Source: Oryzias latipes
Lineage: Eukaryota > Chordata > Actinopteri > Beloniformes > Adrianichthyidae
Direction of reading: 5' to 3'
Assembly (NCBI RefSeq): GCF_002234675.1
Contig: NC_019860.2
Coordinates: 15,864,536-15,928,535, forward strand
Length of the DNA stretch: 64,000 nucleotides
Part shown: one piece after another, positions 36,761-62,317 of the stretch
How positions within the stretch are numbered: position 1 is the first letter of the stretch
Layout of the letters: every line of letters begins with the position of its first letter
Made by a program: the position numbers and the translations under genes
The notes under the pieces: model-generated
What the model was told of the DNA's origin: nothing
Databases searched by the model: none
Seen by the model: only the letters and a program-made list of their open reading frames with translations

Positions 36761-37758
36761 TTGACTGTCCCCACAACCACGGCTGGATGAAGCTCGTCTG
36801 CTGGACTTTTATATATGTAGTTGTAGATTTAGATAAGTTAATTCTTCTCTAAGAGTTCTGGTAAATCGCCTGTCCGTCCTGGGGGAGGATCCCTCCTTCA
36901 TGTGGGCACCCCTGAGGTTTCTTCGTTTTTTCCGGAATCCGGTTTTTTGGGAGTTTTTCCTTACGGCGAAGGGGGGTCTAAGGGCAGGGATGCCAGTATA
37001 GCTTAGTCAGTTTGTTAGTTCATTTTAGTATTTTTCTATTGAACTCTTTGTATTCGTGATCCTTTTGATTTCATGTTTTACTTCGAAGCCCATCGAGACG
37101 ACTGTTGTTGTAATTTTGGGCTATACAAATAAATAAAATTGAATTGAAATAAAATTGAATTATAATTTGACTTAGGAGTTTCAGAAATGTGGAATCTAAA
37201 CTACGTGGAAACAATGAAGGAAAACCATTCATATAGCCTAAATAGTAGTAGATAGTGGTAAAAGGCAGTACAATGTCCAAAGTGCACTGAGATGTAAACC
37301 ATCTTTTAATAATAATTTAAAACCAAGAAGTCATATTTTCTAACAGAGACCCAGCCTGTGATTTGTAAAATTACTTTGTATAAGTCTTTATAGTAATTTA
37401 ATTTAAAAGTACCGAGGCCCACATCTTCATAAATTCGAAAATCATATATCAATTCTAAAACAGGGAAATAAATCCTCTGTTCTAGTGTGTACTTCGAGAA
37501 CTTCTTCAGCCTGCTTACAGAAAACAATAAAAAAAGATCAATGTCTCTACAATAAATGACAAAACTATCATTGAAATCACAGGCAAACACATTGTAACAT
37601 CCAGACCTTCTTCGGCCATGTTGTTCCTGCTCTAATGCTCTGCTCCAAATGAGCTTACTCCATTTCTAAAGTCAGGGAGATTACTGGTCCTGCCTCTCCA
37701 CCGCACACTTCCCCTTTGAAAAAGTCATGCATGCATGCACAAACACAACAAGCCCTAC

Positions 37759-37860
37759 CTGTGTCCACACCGCCGTCCCATTCTGCTTCAGCTGTCTTCT
37801 CTGGATTCAAGGGGCAGGAGGAGACAGACAGAGGAGGAGGAAAGACGGGAAGGCAGCGCT
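37759..37860 (-). other. Candidate 5' exon of cobll1
   Basis: On the minus strand a purine-rich stretch ends ...GTGGACACAG followed by GTAGGG, a good donor. Its last base would fit the phase of the exon at 31457 (G plus AA). The reading frame NPEKTAEAEWDGG resembles nothing I know, so this may be 5' UTR or chance. The left boundary is arbitrary. Confidence 0.25.
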
Positions 37861-38505
37861 GTAATCTGTTTAGCTTGCCACACCTATAAGGCCCTGCCCT
37901 GTCACATGACCGTCCCCCTACATGTCTGCATGTCTGCATTTCTGCGTCTTGTTGGTGTGTCATGTGAGGTGGGTGTATGGGCATGAAGTTGTCAGCCAGC
38001 GTAGCGAGAGCTCCAACTGCAACTCATAATGCAAAAACCACATAAAGCAAAGTGTGCATGGAGCTTTAAATCCACATAATCCACTCAATGGGATTGGGTT
38101 AAACTGTTGCTGATCTGGCTGTAGTCTGTCGTATGGCTTTATCTGAAAGCAGTTAGTCTGCGCTCAAAGGATTGTGTTGCAGCCTTCATTCCTTCATGCC
38201 AATTCTCAAGAAAAAAACTCTTAAGAACAAGAGAACTTCTAGTGGGATATGAACGTCGGTGTCATGGCTAAACTGCAGGAGATGGTGGTAAAAGATTTTC
38301 AGTTAACTTTCAGACATGGGAATTCTATTCGATTTTTCTTTATCATGTTCTTCACTATGTGCAAACTCTTAGTAGTTGACAAAAAGACTGAGCAGTCACT
38401 ATTTTTCCATATTGGGAGGAGCCACCAGCAGTGGTGGTTTGAAAATGGTGGGCCAGGAATGCCCCTGTGTCTCCTTGAAAGAGCTGGAAGATTCAATCTC
38501 AGAAA

Positions 38506-38672
38506 AGTGGACAGATGGATGGATAGATGGCTGGACGGACGGACGGTCGAACTGATGGATACATGGATGGATACATGGATGGATACATGGATGGATACAT
38601 TAATGGTTGCATAGATGGATATGTCGATGGATGGATATGTGGATGGATAGATACATGGATGGATTGACGGAC
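38506..38672 (+). repeat. TGGA/TACA tetranucleotide satellite
   Basis: Irregular tandem array of gatggatggata and ggatacatggat units. The long frames through it are repeat artefacts. Confidence 0.9.
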
Positions 38673-41479
38673 AGCTCTATGCTGGAGCAACAAAAAGCTC
38701 TTTATTCATCTGCATACAGTAGGCGAACAGTTAAGTGGGAGTTCAATCAAAGCAAGCGAGGGGAACACATGTCCACACCTTCTGTAATCTTGTAATCTCA
38801 TTGTGAAGTCTGTCAGTGGAGACTCAGTAGGTTTCAGAGGGAACTGGCTGCAGTAAACAGATCACTGTGTGACTGTCCGCCTTAATGAACCCTTTTGATG
38901 ACTAAGAGATGAACGCAGAGACTCTTTAGTCATCCCGTCCAGGCTGTTGGTCTGTATTGTCACAGAGCATGTTGTGAAATGGGCATCGATGATGCCCATT
39001 TGAGCTCCGAAGAGGAGAGGACTGTTTCCACATGCCTGCACTTTGATCATTAGTGAAATCAAGATGATTCTCAGACAGAGATATTGATTTTTTTCTTGTT
39101 GAAAAGAAAGAGCTCCAAGATTAGATCATTTTCTTTCTTCCACCACTCATCTGAGGTAGTGTGACCTCAGGAAGTCCTGCTTTTTTCGCAGTGATGGGCA
39201 CACAGTTTTGTGTGAAGTGTCAGTGTTGGTACAGATTCACGGCAGCATCGGCATCTCGCAGACGCCAGCCAGGGAACCTGCCTCATGTGGGGCGTCAACT
39301 CAAATCGACCAATGCAGCTTAGCCCCTCCTCCGACCTACAACCACTCTGTCTGTACGAGGAGTCAGAATCCACCACCCAGCCTCTAATGAAGCCCACAGC
39401 AAAGTCACGAAGGGGTGACGAAACTGAACTGTGAACAGAGCTGCTTTATGTGGATCTGTTAGAAATGATGTAGAAACTCTCCTGCTCATCAGAAATCCTA
39501 TGATGAATGTTACTCCCAGTTGTTGTTTCATGCTTTTTTTAGGAAAAACAAGCTTTTTAAACAATTTTAGATCGTAATAAACTCAAGTGATGTAAAGTTT
39601 TTCGTCCAGGTTGCAGGTTTTTTGGTTTTTCATATCTCAAACCGGTACTTTGCTTACGTCCACTTCCCTCTGATAATTTGGCATTTTATTGCTATTGGTT
39701 GATTGTCTGATTATTAATTCCATTCATTGTTTCAGTGTGTATGTCAGTGGTGTGAGTGAGGTAAGATTTATCTTTCTTGTTTATATATTGGGTTGTTGGT
39801 GTTAACTCAAATTGAGTTTTGATGGTTGGATAATTTGCAGAATCTTTTTTTTATTTTTTACTGTTTGGTGTTTTTTTGTAAATTAAAGTATATATTTTGG
39901 TTTATTAAACATTCTTGTTTGGTTGGTCCATTGCGTTGGTGGCCCTGAAGGTAAGTAATTGTATTTGTTTCCTTTGCGGTTGACCGATTGGCCAGTAGGT
40001 TTGAATAATAGGCAGAAAGATGATTCCAGGCCCCAAGGGGACAGCGAGTCTCCTCAACCAATTCACTACGACATACCTGGATCGAGAGATTCTATTCAAT
40101 TTTTTTTTTTTTTTTTTATTGAAGCAAATATTCAACAACCAAACACTGCATTTCTGTCATTGACAACAATATTAATGCCGTGATAAAGGTAGACAGAAAA
40201 AAAAATAATGAAAACAAATAAACCTTAAAAAATAATCAATAAAAATAAGGGTCTATTTCAAAGGTTTAAATAGATCAAATAAATTACACAATGTCTGGGA
40301 ATTCTTATGATTCATGTAATGTAAAGATTTAGAGAATAGGTTGAGAAGGTTGAGTAATCCATCAATGTGAGGTTTCACCTTTAAGTCTATTCAATCAGAT
40401 GTTGCTAAATCAGCAATGTGGCCTTCAGAGTCTACCCCTGCAACTATTCACAGATGGTAGAAATATCGGACATTACATACTGGAGTCTGCATTAGAAAGG
40501 AAAGCCACCTTAACAATGTTAATAAATGGGTGTTTGGGAGGTACAAAGTTTTCTTTGATCCAACAAAGTGACCACACCCAACAGAAAACACATTTGAAAA
40601 TGGGTGTCATTGAGAAAAATGAGAACCTGATTCTTTCATAAAGGTTGTTTAAATGGATTGGAAATATTTAAAAATTTTTCAGTCATCAAAAAGTGCAAGA
40701 CTCCTGACAAATAAAGTGCAGAAAAATCTTAATGTTTCACTGATAAAAGTCCAACTGTGTGCCTTTATCGCCTCTTTTCACTCAGCCTGCGTCGCCCCTT
40801 TAGAGAGAAATAACTGTCAGACAGGTGTAGAAAACAAGTAATAACATCTAGTGACGCCGAACTGCCTTTGTAAGTGCGTTACTTTCCATTTGACACTCTG
40901 CCAAGTACTGTAACTATGTTTTGGGCCGGCTGGTCAACATGTTCAGAGGAGTTGTCAGTTCGATGATGAAGTGAAACTCCTTGCAGCCATGTGAGACCAA
41001 CGCGCTCCACCGAGCACGAGGGTGTGTCAGCCAGAGCTGACAGCAAGAGATGGGTTTCATATTTGCCAGAAAGTGTTTGCCTTCCTTTTCATATGACACA
41101 GGGCTGAGCTGAATGTCCTCATCAGCGCTATGACTGTCTGTTCTGGCAATAATTGTTCACATAAAGGCAGTTATTGTCCCATAGAAATAACCGCTTCTCT
41201 TGAGTCAACACTGTGGTTTCACATATCAGATCATAAAAAGTGTCCTCGTTTGGTCGGAAAATAAAGTGAACACGACATCTGAAATGTTATACCACCCCTA
41301 TTTGCCCAAGAAAAGTGAATACATGGAAGCATTATAGGGGAAAAGACCCAGTCCCATCACCTATGGATCTTTTGTCAAAGCGTCCTCGGTGGTCTTTCAA
41401 TTTGAATCCCGCCGTTTTTAGCCGTTATAAAAAAATACCTCTGTCATTTTCTGACAGTTTCTGCAGAGCAGCATGGGTT

Positions 41480-41850
41480 CATTAGAAATTTGCCTCTGAG
41501 TTGTGGCAGTTGGAGCTATCCTGATGTACAGTTTTGAGTGAGATTCCAGCACGGATGAGGAAAATGAAGACGTACATGGTTCTAGTCATCTACAAGTGGA
41601 TGCATCAGAAAGGAGCGGAGCAAAGAGCTTGTGATGTATTTTCTGTTACAAATATGCTCTTTTTAAACATATTTTTTTCCGTCTCATCCTGATTCACACT
41701 GATTTGAAAAAAGAAAAACTCAGAAATGCAATTTTAATCTTAAATTTCTTTCTATATGTCATCCATCCTCAGAAAAATGCCACAGGAACACATTAAAAAC
41801 ACAAAAACATTACTTTAATCTGTGTGTCTCTAAGGTAAATTGTCTAGTAC
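41480..41850 (+). repeat. Dispersed repeat family A, copy
   Basis: Carries the acagttttgag, gatgaggaaaatgaagacgt, tcctgattcacactgatttg and actcagaaatgcaattttaa blocks in family order. Confidence 0.65.
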
Positions 41851-42329
41851 AAAGTATGGCGGTGGCAGTGTCATGGTTGTAGCTTGCAACACGTTTTTTT
41901 TTAAAACAAACTTTAGTCTAGTATCATATCTATGACCACTTCGACAACGTTCATCTCCAACTTTCCAGAATAAACTTCCATTACGTAACAAAATCTGGCT
42001 GCAGTTCGGCTTCTTGTCCAGCAGGTGGTAGAAATTCCCAGCAAGAGCACAGGAGGTGTCGCCTCCATGGAACATTTGGGTGTCAACGTGGGCAAGCACG
42101 TGCCGGAAAACTGTTCATTCACCCCCTTTTTTGGAAAAAGATGGACGAATAAAAATATTCTATTAAAGAAAAAATAAATAAAAGGATTAAATAAATGATT
42201 ATACATAAAAAAAACTGAGCGGAACATGTTAAAATAATTGATATTTTGATGATAAACCAATCAAAAATGAAGATTAGACGTTTGTAAAGACTTTAAAGAC
42301 TATAATAAACAAAAACTAAATGTAGACGG

Positions 42330-43560
42330 ATGGAGAATGAAGGGGTTGGCTGAAAACAGCCGGAAGGAGGGTGAAGGGAGGGGGTATCAGGTGAAGTCCA
42401 GGTGTTTCAGTGACGAACAACAGGTTGCTCTTTTGATGCTTCCTGGTTATTCGGGCCATTTTGTGACGCCGTTTGTCTCCCAGACCAAAGCTCATCCAAC
42501 GTGCGGCGCGCGGACGGATTTCTCCGCGTCAGGCGCGCGCAGAAAAAAAAAAAAAAAAATCAAAGCAGCGCCCATTAGAAGCCCGTCCATTCAGCCTGGG
42601 GAGGGATTTCTCAAAGAAGGGGTGGGGGGGAAGCAAGTCGTTGCTAAGTGGAACTGGTCGTTGCTTTTTTCCAGAATTCTAAAGGAATTATTGTTATTTT
42701 TGGACATGGGATCTACCTTCAGGGTCCACACCTGCTGGGCACCGTAACGGTGGTAAGAAGCCTTTTATTTCTAATAATTGAGCCCAATGTAGAAATAATT
42801 GAAAAAAAAATGCGTTGATATTTGCTTTCAGACAGACATTCGTCGTTATCGTAATGTTAAAATGTGTTTTTGCTGCGTGACAAACACTATACAGATCCTT
42901 TCCATTTCTGTGCGCTGTCAAATCAAATACGCGCGTTTTTAGTCTCATCTGGATCATGCTTTGCCGTCTGGTTTGGAGAAATACACGTCGAGACTATTCA
43001 AAACACGATTGGAACAATTTGGTCTCCATCAACAAGACACCGTGTTTTTGGAACGGAATTGCGCTTTTTTCCGGTTCAGGACCCTTTTGAAGTGCGTAAG
43101 TGTGTTATTCCAAGGGAATTGAATATTTGAATCACCTACAAAACCGAGATTTAATGAGGGTTTTGCGCCGACTGACAAGCTCTAGGTGTATTTTTGGCGC
43201 ACCAGCAGCAGGAAGGCGTCGGAAGAGGGCACGCCCAGACCCGTTCGGACCCGTTTTGTCGCGCAAAAGGGATAATCCAGATCGTTCAATGTTTGGACTT
43301 GATTGTTAAATATCAGAATTGGGGTATTTAAGTCGCTACCAGGAGGGGGGTGAGGGTGTTTGTGCGTCTGGACCCAAACACAGACAGCCATCATTGATCC
43401 TGGCTCCTGGGACGGTTCTGGTGTCGGTTCTGGGGCTTCTTCTCGTCGCCTACACCAACATGGCGACAGCAAGAGCTGCGCCTCAGTCTCCTAAAGCGCC
43501 ACCTTCAATGTTTAGGTTGATTTTCTGACGTGGGGGGAAAAACAAGACGCTCCTGGTGGG
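42330..43560. promoter_or_regulatory. CpG-rich block between the two genes
   Basis: Many CG dinucleotides (for example gtgcggcgcgcggacgg and cgtcaggcgcgcgc at 42500-42540) in otherwise AT-rich DNA, in the divergent interval. It could be a promoter or upstream non-coding exon of cobll1 or the sodium channel gene. A plus-strand frame at 43402-43528 reads hydrophobic GTVLVSVLGLLLVAY then ARAAPQSPKAPPS, signal-peptide-like but unidentified. Confidence 0.35.
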
Positions 43561-45023
43561 TTTCATCCCCTGTGTGTTTTTAGCCCCAGCAGAGGTGGAA
43601 AACGCCCTCAAAGCACTTTGAGGTCACCCTGAAGGCACTGGAGGAGGATTGGGGGGAGGGGGGGTATAATTGATGCTCAGCAGCTTTTATATTTGAAGCT
43701 GCGTTTTTTCAAAATGTCTGATACATGGGAGGCTTCCACTTGTTTGCTTTTGGAGGCAGCTGCGCCCCCTTTCAGCACCACGGACAGCGGCGCTCAGGCT
43801 TCTCCAAGCCTCGGCATTCCTGAGGTGGTGGAGGATGGAGGCGCCTCTGGCTCTGGCCGCTTCTGCTTTTGCAGATGAGGTTGTGTCGTGTTACATGCGA
43901 CTGCAGGGATGGCAACAGATGTGGATGAGGGTCCAGGCCGTCAGATCTTCCCCCAGCAGCCACATTATTTTCTCTTTTTTTGAAATACAAGAAAGCTTCT
44001 CCTTAGGTTTTTTTTGTTTGTAATATTTCAAGATGTTTTGACATTGAGCAGTTTGGTTCACGTCAGTTCGTTTCTTCACATTCCCCTGCTTCCTTTTTTG
44101 TGAAGTGTGAAGACTTGGTTTTAAGTCAATCAAGCAAACTCTGGTCTATGTGAACTCTGGCCCGCTTTACCTACGGTGTGAATGCAAATGGACTCTTCTG
44201 CAGGGCAAAACAGGAAGTGAATAAAAATACTAAAGAACTCAATGTGACACTGTTGCGACAAAAGAAGTACAGATAGATTATCTCCTAACTTTTATTTATT
44301 TATATTAATATACTCGTTTCGACCCCCAAACAGGCAGCCGCTTTAGCTTGCTGACATTTGCAGGCGGTTTAGTCTGCTTTCCTTGTTTGCTGTGTGAAAT
44401 TATGCCAGCTCAAATGAGGGCAAATGGGTCTTTTTGACTCAACTTCAAAAATGCTATGAAATTGGTCTTTCCCAGCTTTTATTTGACCTTTAGCTGCTTT
44501 TCCACTCATTTTAAGTGCAGCTTTTATTCTTTCTCTCTTTTACTTTTTTGTCATGTTTTCCAGTTTGTCTATCAGTGTGGCCACAGTGACGCAGGTAGAA
44601 CATTTTATAACGGGGATGGCAGTTTGGAAGAAGATTTTGGAAGGGAGGCAAATTAGAACAGCAAAGCAAAAGGCCATTGCAAATGAATGTTATTAATGTT
44701 ATTAATACTGAAATATTATTTTAGCTGTGCACTTAGAGAACCTTGTATTGATGATTTCTTAATCTCCATCAATAATGATACGAATCTTTACATGCTTTTT
44801 GGTGGAGGGGTAACTGCCACCCTTGGCCCCATGTAGCTCCGCCCCTGAGCGTCAGTTTTCCTTATTTAAGTTGGTTTATTTTTAAGGTACCCATTCACAA
44901 CTAAGTTTGTTCATTACATTCTAATTTATTTAGTGCAAAATATCATTAAAACAAATCATATAACGTCAAACCACTGAATTATATATGTTCTGCTTAGCCT
45001 GCAAATATACATTAAAATAGAAA

Positions 45024-45391
45024 CAGGCCTGCACAATAAATCGCAAATTTTTTCTTTATCGCGACAATGTGCTAAAACAATCTAATGGCTGCTTAAAGTA
45101 TTTAACGAACCAAATAAATCCATGTATGCATTTGACCAATCAGATGTAGCTTTTCACGTTGTTGACCAATCAGATGGAGACTTTTATGTTAGATGTTTGC
45201 CTCCTATCTAGACGAGGGTCATTTGGAGTATAATTTAAGTTATGTTGACGCTTATTTAAATTAAACTGTTGCAGTGAAATGAAAAGGATGTATTTAAGTG
45301 TTTTGCTATTTCTTAATGTATCGCAAGTTGTATCGCAATATTGATCACTAAAATGGCAAATCGTGCGCTTTTCTCATATCGTGTAGCCCTA
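45024..45391 (+). mobile_element. hAT-like MITE
   Basis: About 368 bp, starting caggcctgcac and ending gtgtagcccta, which pair imperfectly. Flanks AATAGAAA (45016-45023) and CATAGAAA (45392-45399) agree at 7 of 8 bases. It has no coding capacity. Confidence 0.65.
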
Positions 45392-46799
45392 CATAGAAAA
45401 AAACGTTTTCAATTAAATTTGAATAAAAACGTAAAAAAAGAGATAAATGCTTTGGAATGAATATTTATGTTCCATCTGCTGTTTGGTTGCTCCCAAAAAG
45501 TCAAGAAACAAAAAATATATGTATTTTCGTAGTTATCATTTTTAAATTCAGTTATATTTCCAAGATAACTGTGCAGTATGTTTCAGGATTTAAAAATAAA
45601 ACAGTCTTCTTAAGTATTAAAATCAGATTGTGCTCAAAACCACAAATGTACTTTTTTCTGGGTATTTTTTTAGTGGCCTTACTGCTTTATGTTAGTCTAT
45701 GATACAAGAATTCATCATTTTATGTGTACCTTATATCAGAAGTTCGAACAAAAGTGGGTTTTCATAACCAAGCAGATCTGGTTTTGAGAGGAAACGTAAG
45801 CAAAGCAAAAGTCTATCAATTTGTATTGATTTGGGATCAAATCATATCAAATCATATCATGATCACGTGCACTAAAATCAAATCAAATTAGTATTTTGGA
45901 CATGATGCCTATCCCTTTTAATTTTTTAAGATCCAAAAAGATATAAATTACATGAAATTTGGTTTAGACATGAAGCCCCGAACCAATTTATTTGTATCTT
46001 TGTCTCGATTATGTCCTCCAGCTTTCCAGCGTTGGCTAAATGTCAGCCGGCTTCAAAGTCTTTGCTGCTTTTCTTCTGCCTTTTAAACAGACAATTCCCG
46101 ATAATCTCATTCATATGTAAAGAAAAATCTATAAAAATCAAAGTGACATGGCTTTTGGAAGCCAGCTGAAGGAGAGGCTTCTGTTTGCAGCGTCCCACCG
46201 GGGACAGGACCCCACCTGTGAGGTGGTTGAACACCAGGGAGATGTAGCTAATGGCTCACTAGAGGCTTTTTTAGGGAGTCCTTGTTTGTGCGCCCTCTAG
46301 CCTTTCCTGCGGGACGGCTGGGATGCTAGAAACCTGCTGCTGAATGAGGCAGGAGCTGATGCCAATCGCTGCCTGCTGCACCTGTTCACGTCTTTGTAAT
46401 TTGAGTCAGTTAAAACGATTAAACCCTGAAAAGACAGCAGTTCCTATGACTCTGCAGGAGCTAATTTCGGCGGTAAACAGATTAGGAAAAATCTGCTACG
46501 AGGTCATATGTTGCTTTTTGAAACCTACAATCTTAATTTTGTCTCCAAGTATTGATGAAAAATGCTCATTTTTCATGTTATGATTCTCCTTTGAGTCCTA
46601 CTGGTCATCAGTTATAAAACTGCAGCCGTCACTCTATTGTGTTACACAGAAAGCCACTCAAATTGGTATTAGTCACTGAGCCATTAGCATGCAAACATGC
46701 ACTCTAGCCACCGTTTTCATCTTTCTTGCTGTGCTTTAGACACATCCACATATACTCTAGGAGTTTTAACGTGACGTAATCGCAAGTTATCACGCAAAA

Positions 46800-47220
46800 T
46801 AAAACACTTTTCACGGATCTGTGACGGCCATACATTGCAGGGTCTGGCCTGCGACATTTTTTTCTTTCCCCATCAGCCACAACACTGTAGAGAAGCTGGC
46901 ATTTGAAACAAAAGAATGGGATCATGCATCATTGATGAAACCTCCAAAGACTTATGTCTGCTCAGCCGTTCCAGAGAGTTGTTCTCTGGCGATTGGCGCC
47001 TTTGATACACCCCTGCCGCCCCTCCCATCCTGCCCTATAAAGCATGCACGAATGTGTGAAAATGTAAATGAACCCTGCCTCTCTGAGCCACTTTGCATGC
47101 AACCCTCCCCCCAAACTGCTTCAGCATATGCCGGCAGCCTTTGCCCCGCATGCACACCTTTCCATGCTCCACGGACATACGGGCAGAGAGAGCAGTACAT
47201 CAAGTCACGTTATTTTGACT
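46800..47220 (+). promoter_or_regulatory. Non-repetitive segment with a TATA-like box upstream of the sodium channel
   Basis: Contains cctataaagcatgca near 47033 and two CATGCA-rich stretches, about 2 kb upstream of the first coding exon. It may be a promoter or upstream exon region. Weak evidence. Confidence 0.2.
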
Positions 47221-49133
47221 AAACAAGCGTGACATTTGACAGCAAATATTTGTCACTTTAAAAATATTTTCATTTTCAGCCTTTGTTTGTATTCAAATCT
47301 ATCCATTTCTTATTGCCAACTACACCAGAAGATCCATACATTTACCTTTGAGTACTGAGCAGCAACACCTGAGAAACTAGGGTCAAGGGGCTTGCTCAAG
47401 GGCACGTCAAAAGGGTAAAAAGGATGGGGCAGACCCGGCTCTTTCAGTACCCTGTACCTGGCGGTTACTCTTGCTTTGTTTGGTGAGGCTTAGCTGTAAA
47501 GCTACTTTCATATTGAAGGGGTGTCCAGTTTTAAGTCAATGTACCCTGCGGCAGGATGGTCTAGCGTCAGGCGTCAGCGTGTTATGGGCATTGCGTCGCG
47601 ATGCTTCCAGAGTTTAAAATGTGAACTTTTGGCAAAGAATTCGCATCGCATCAACCAATCAAGAACTCTGATTAGGTAGTGTCGCATTAATGATGTGAAC
47701 AATGGGTGGAGTCTAAAACAAATATGGAGAATCTGATAGTTCTTTTCCTGAACTTTACAAAAATGTTTTCTTCTTTGCATCAAGACAATAATAAAAAGAT
47801 CATATTTTTTCCCGTTGGACTAAAAGTGTCTAGTTTATAAATCCATTTTTGGACTATCATTGAGAAGCGAATTTGACGTGCCTTAAAAGAAATGATGCAG
47901 GCACAGCATAATAGTTACAATTGCGTCCATTGATTCAGGTTCAGCAAATGGAAAATCTAATGAGGGAAAATTGGGGATGAAAGATGCTCAGATCCTCTAA
48001 GTTGATGTACTATTTGAAGACAAACCTTGACCAATAAGTAGGAACTACTGACAGTAACCCAAGTATGAGACTGTAAATGCAAACAGCTGAGAGTACCTAC
48101 TCCCATCTGGTGAAAGTATGTGAGATAATCCACTAAGGACTGGCTGGAAAAAGACTGTCTTTTATCCTCTTTCAAATGGTCTTGGTGCTCCTGGAAGAGC
48201 TGATGAAAGTGGTTAAGACTGATGTCTACGCAGACTGTTGACCCTTAAGCTAGTGTGATCCTGGGCATGTGACGTGAATTCAAGGTCGCGCTAAACTCAA
48301 GTTCTTGAACCCGGGGTGTTCACACTGGACAAGCAGGGAGGGGATAGTTCTTTCCTTCTTGTCCTGCTGTGATGTGCGCCACCTAAAGGTGGAAGAGACT
48401 TGGTTGAAAACGTCAAAGCGGTGCAAACCTTGTGAATCTTGCTCCAGGCTTTTTCTTTCACAGTTTTATTACGATATATGAAAGATTTGTGCTAACAGAA
48501 TTTTGGCTGGGCACAAACTGCAATTTACTAACTTCTGTAAATTGACGATGAGGTCATCCATACATCACTACCAAATCCGAGCCCCTCATTGAGCAAAATT
48601 TGACCTGGTTTAAATTTGAATGCGCGTTCAATGGCCATGCGTTATAGAGGCTATCATAGAGCCTGAAAATGCTAGTAAAAACTTGCCATGCGACACGTGA
48701 ATTCAAGAGTTGTGGACACGGAAGCTTGAAATGCGCACGTACACGCTTTTTTATATACCGTTCATTCGAAGTGGCCGCTTGATTGAGCATTTGCGAGGCC
48801 AGGGTTAATGTAGCTTCAGAGTCAGTTTCCGTTGGCGTCACTTAGTGAGATCAAGAGGTTTTGACAAATTCCAACTCTCAAAACTGTCCCTAATACAGCC
48901 ACAATGGATTTTTTTAAGTCTACGTTTGCATCAATAAATCCAGAGAAGCTAGTTACACATGCCTCTTCCATTAGGATTGTAGGGAAATCAAACAATCTAC
49001 AGAGATCTTATTGTCCTCTGGGGAAAGGCTATTTTCAGGCCCAGAGTTCTGATTTCCATCTTTTTATCCTCTTGCTGCAGCTCCCCTCCCCAGCTGAGCC
49101 CCTCGCTGCCCTCTGACGGAGCAGGATGACAAG

Positions 49134-62317
<13,184 letters not shown>

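Larger units (their letters stand above)
33121..37160 (+). mobile_element. L2-clade LINE retrotransposon, near full length
   Basis: About 4.0 kb: a short 5' leader (33121-33267), one long ORF, a roughly 850-bp 3' UTR rich in C and T, and a tail of AATTGAATT-type repeats (about 37125-37165), typical of fish L2 elements. It lies between the recognised first cobll1 exon and the candidate 5' exon, opposite to that gene. Start and end are estimated, as I could not confirm target duplications. Confidence 0.88.
37860..49080. other. Interval between cobll1 and the sodium channel gene
   Basis: Apart from the repeats, CpG-rich block and putative promoter listed separately, I see no exon. SINE-like remnants lie at about 47300-47420, and MITE-like ones at 47550-47800 and 48245-48830. 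slc38a11, which lies between COBLL1 and SCN3A in human, is not recognisable. Confidence 0.5.

Noticed and set aside
38249..38693. Frames through the TGGA satellite
   Set aside because: Repetitive peptide (MDTWMDTWMD-like) created by the tetranucleotide repeat.
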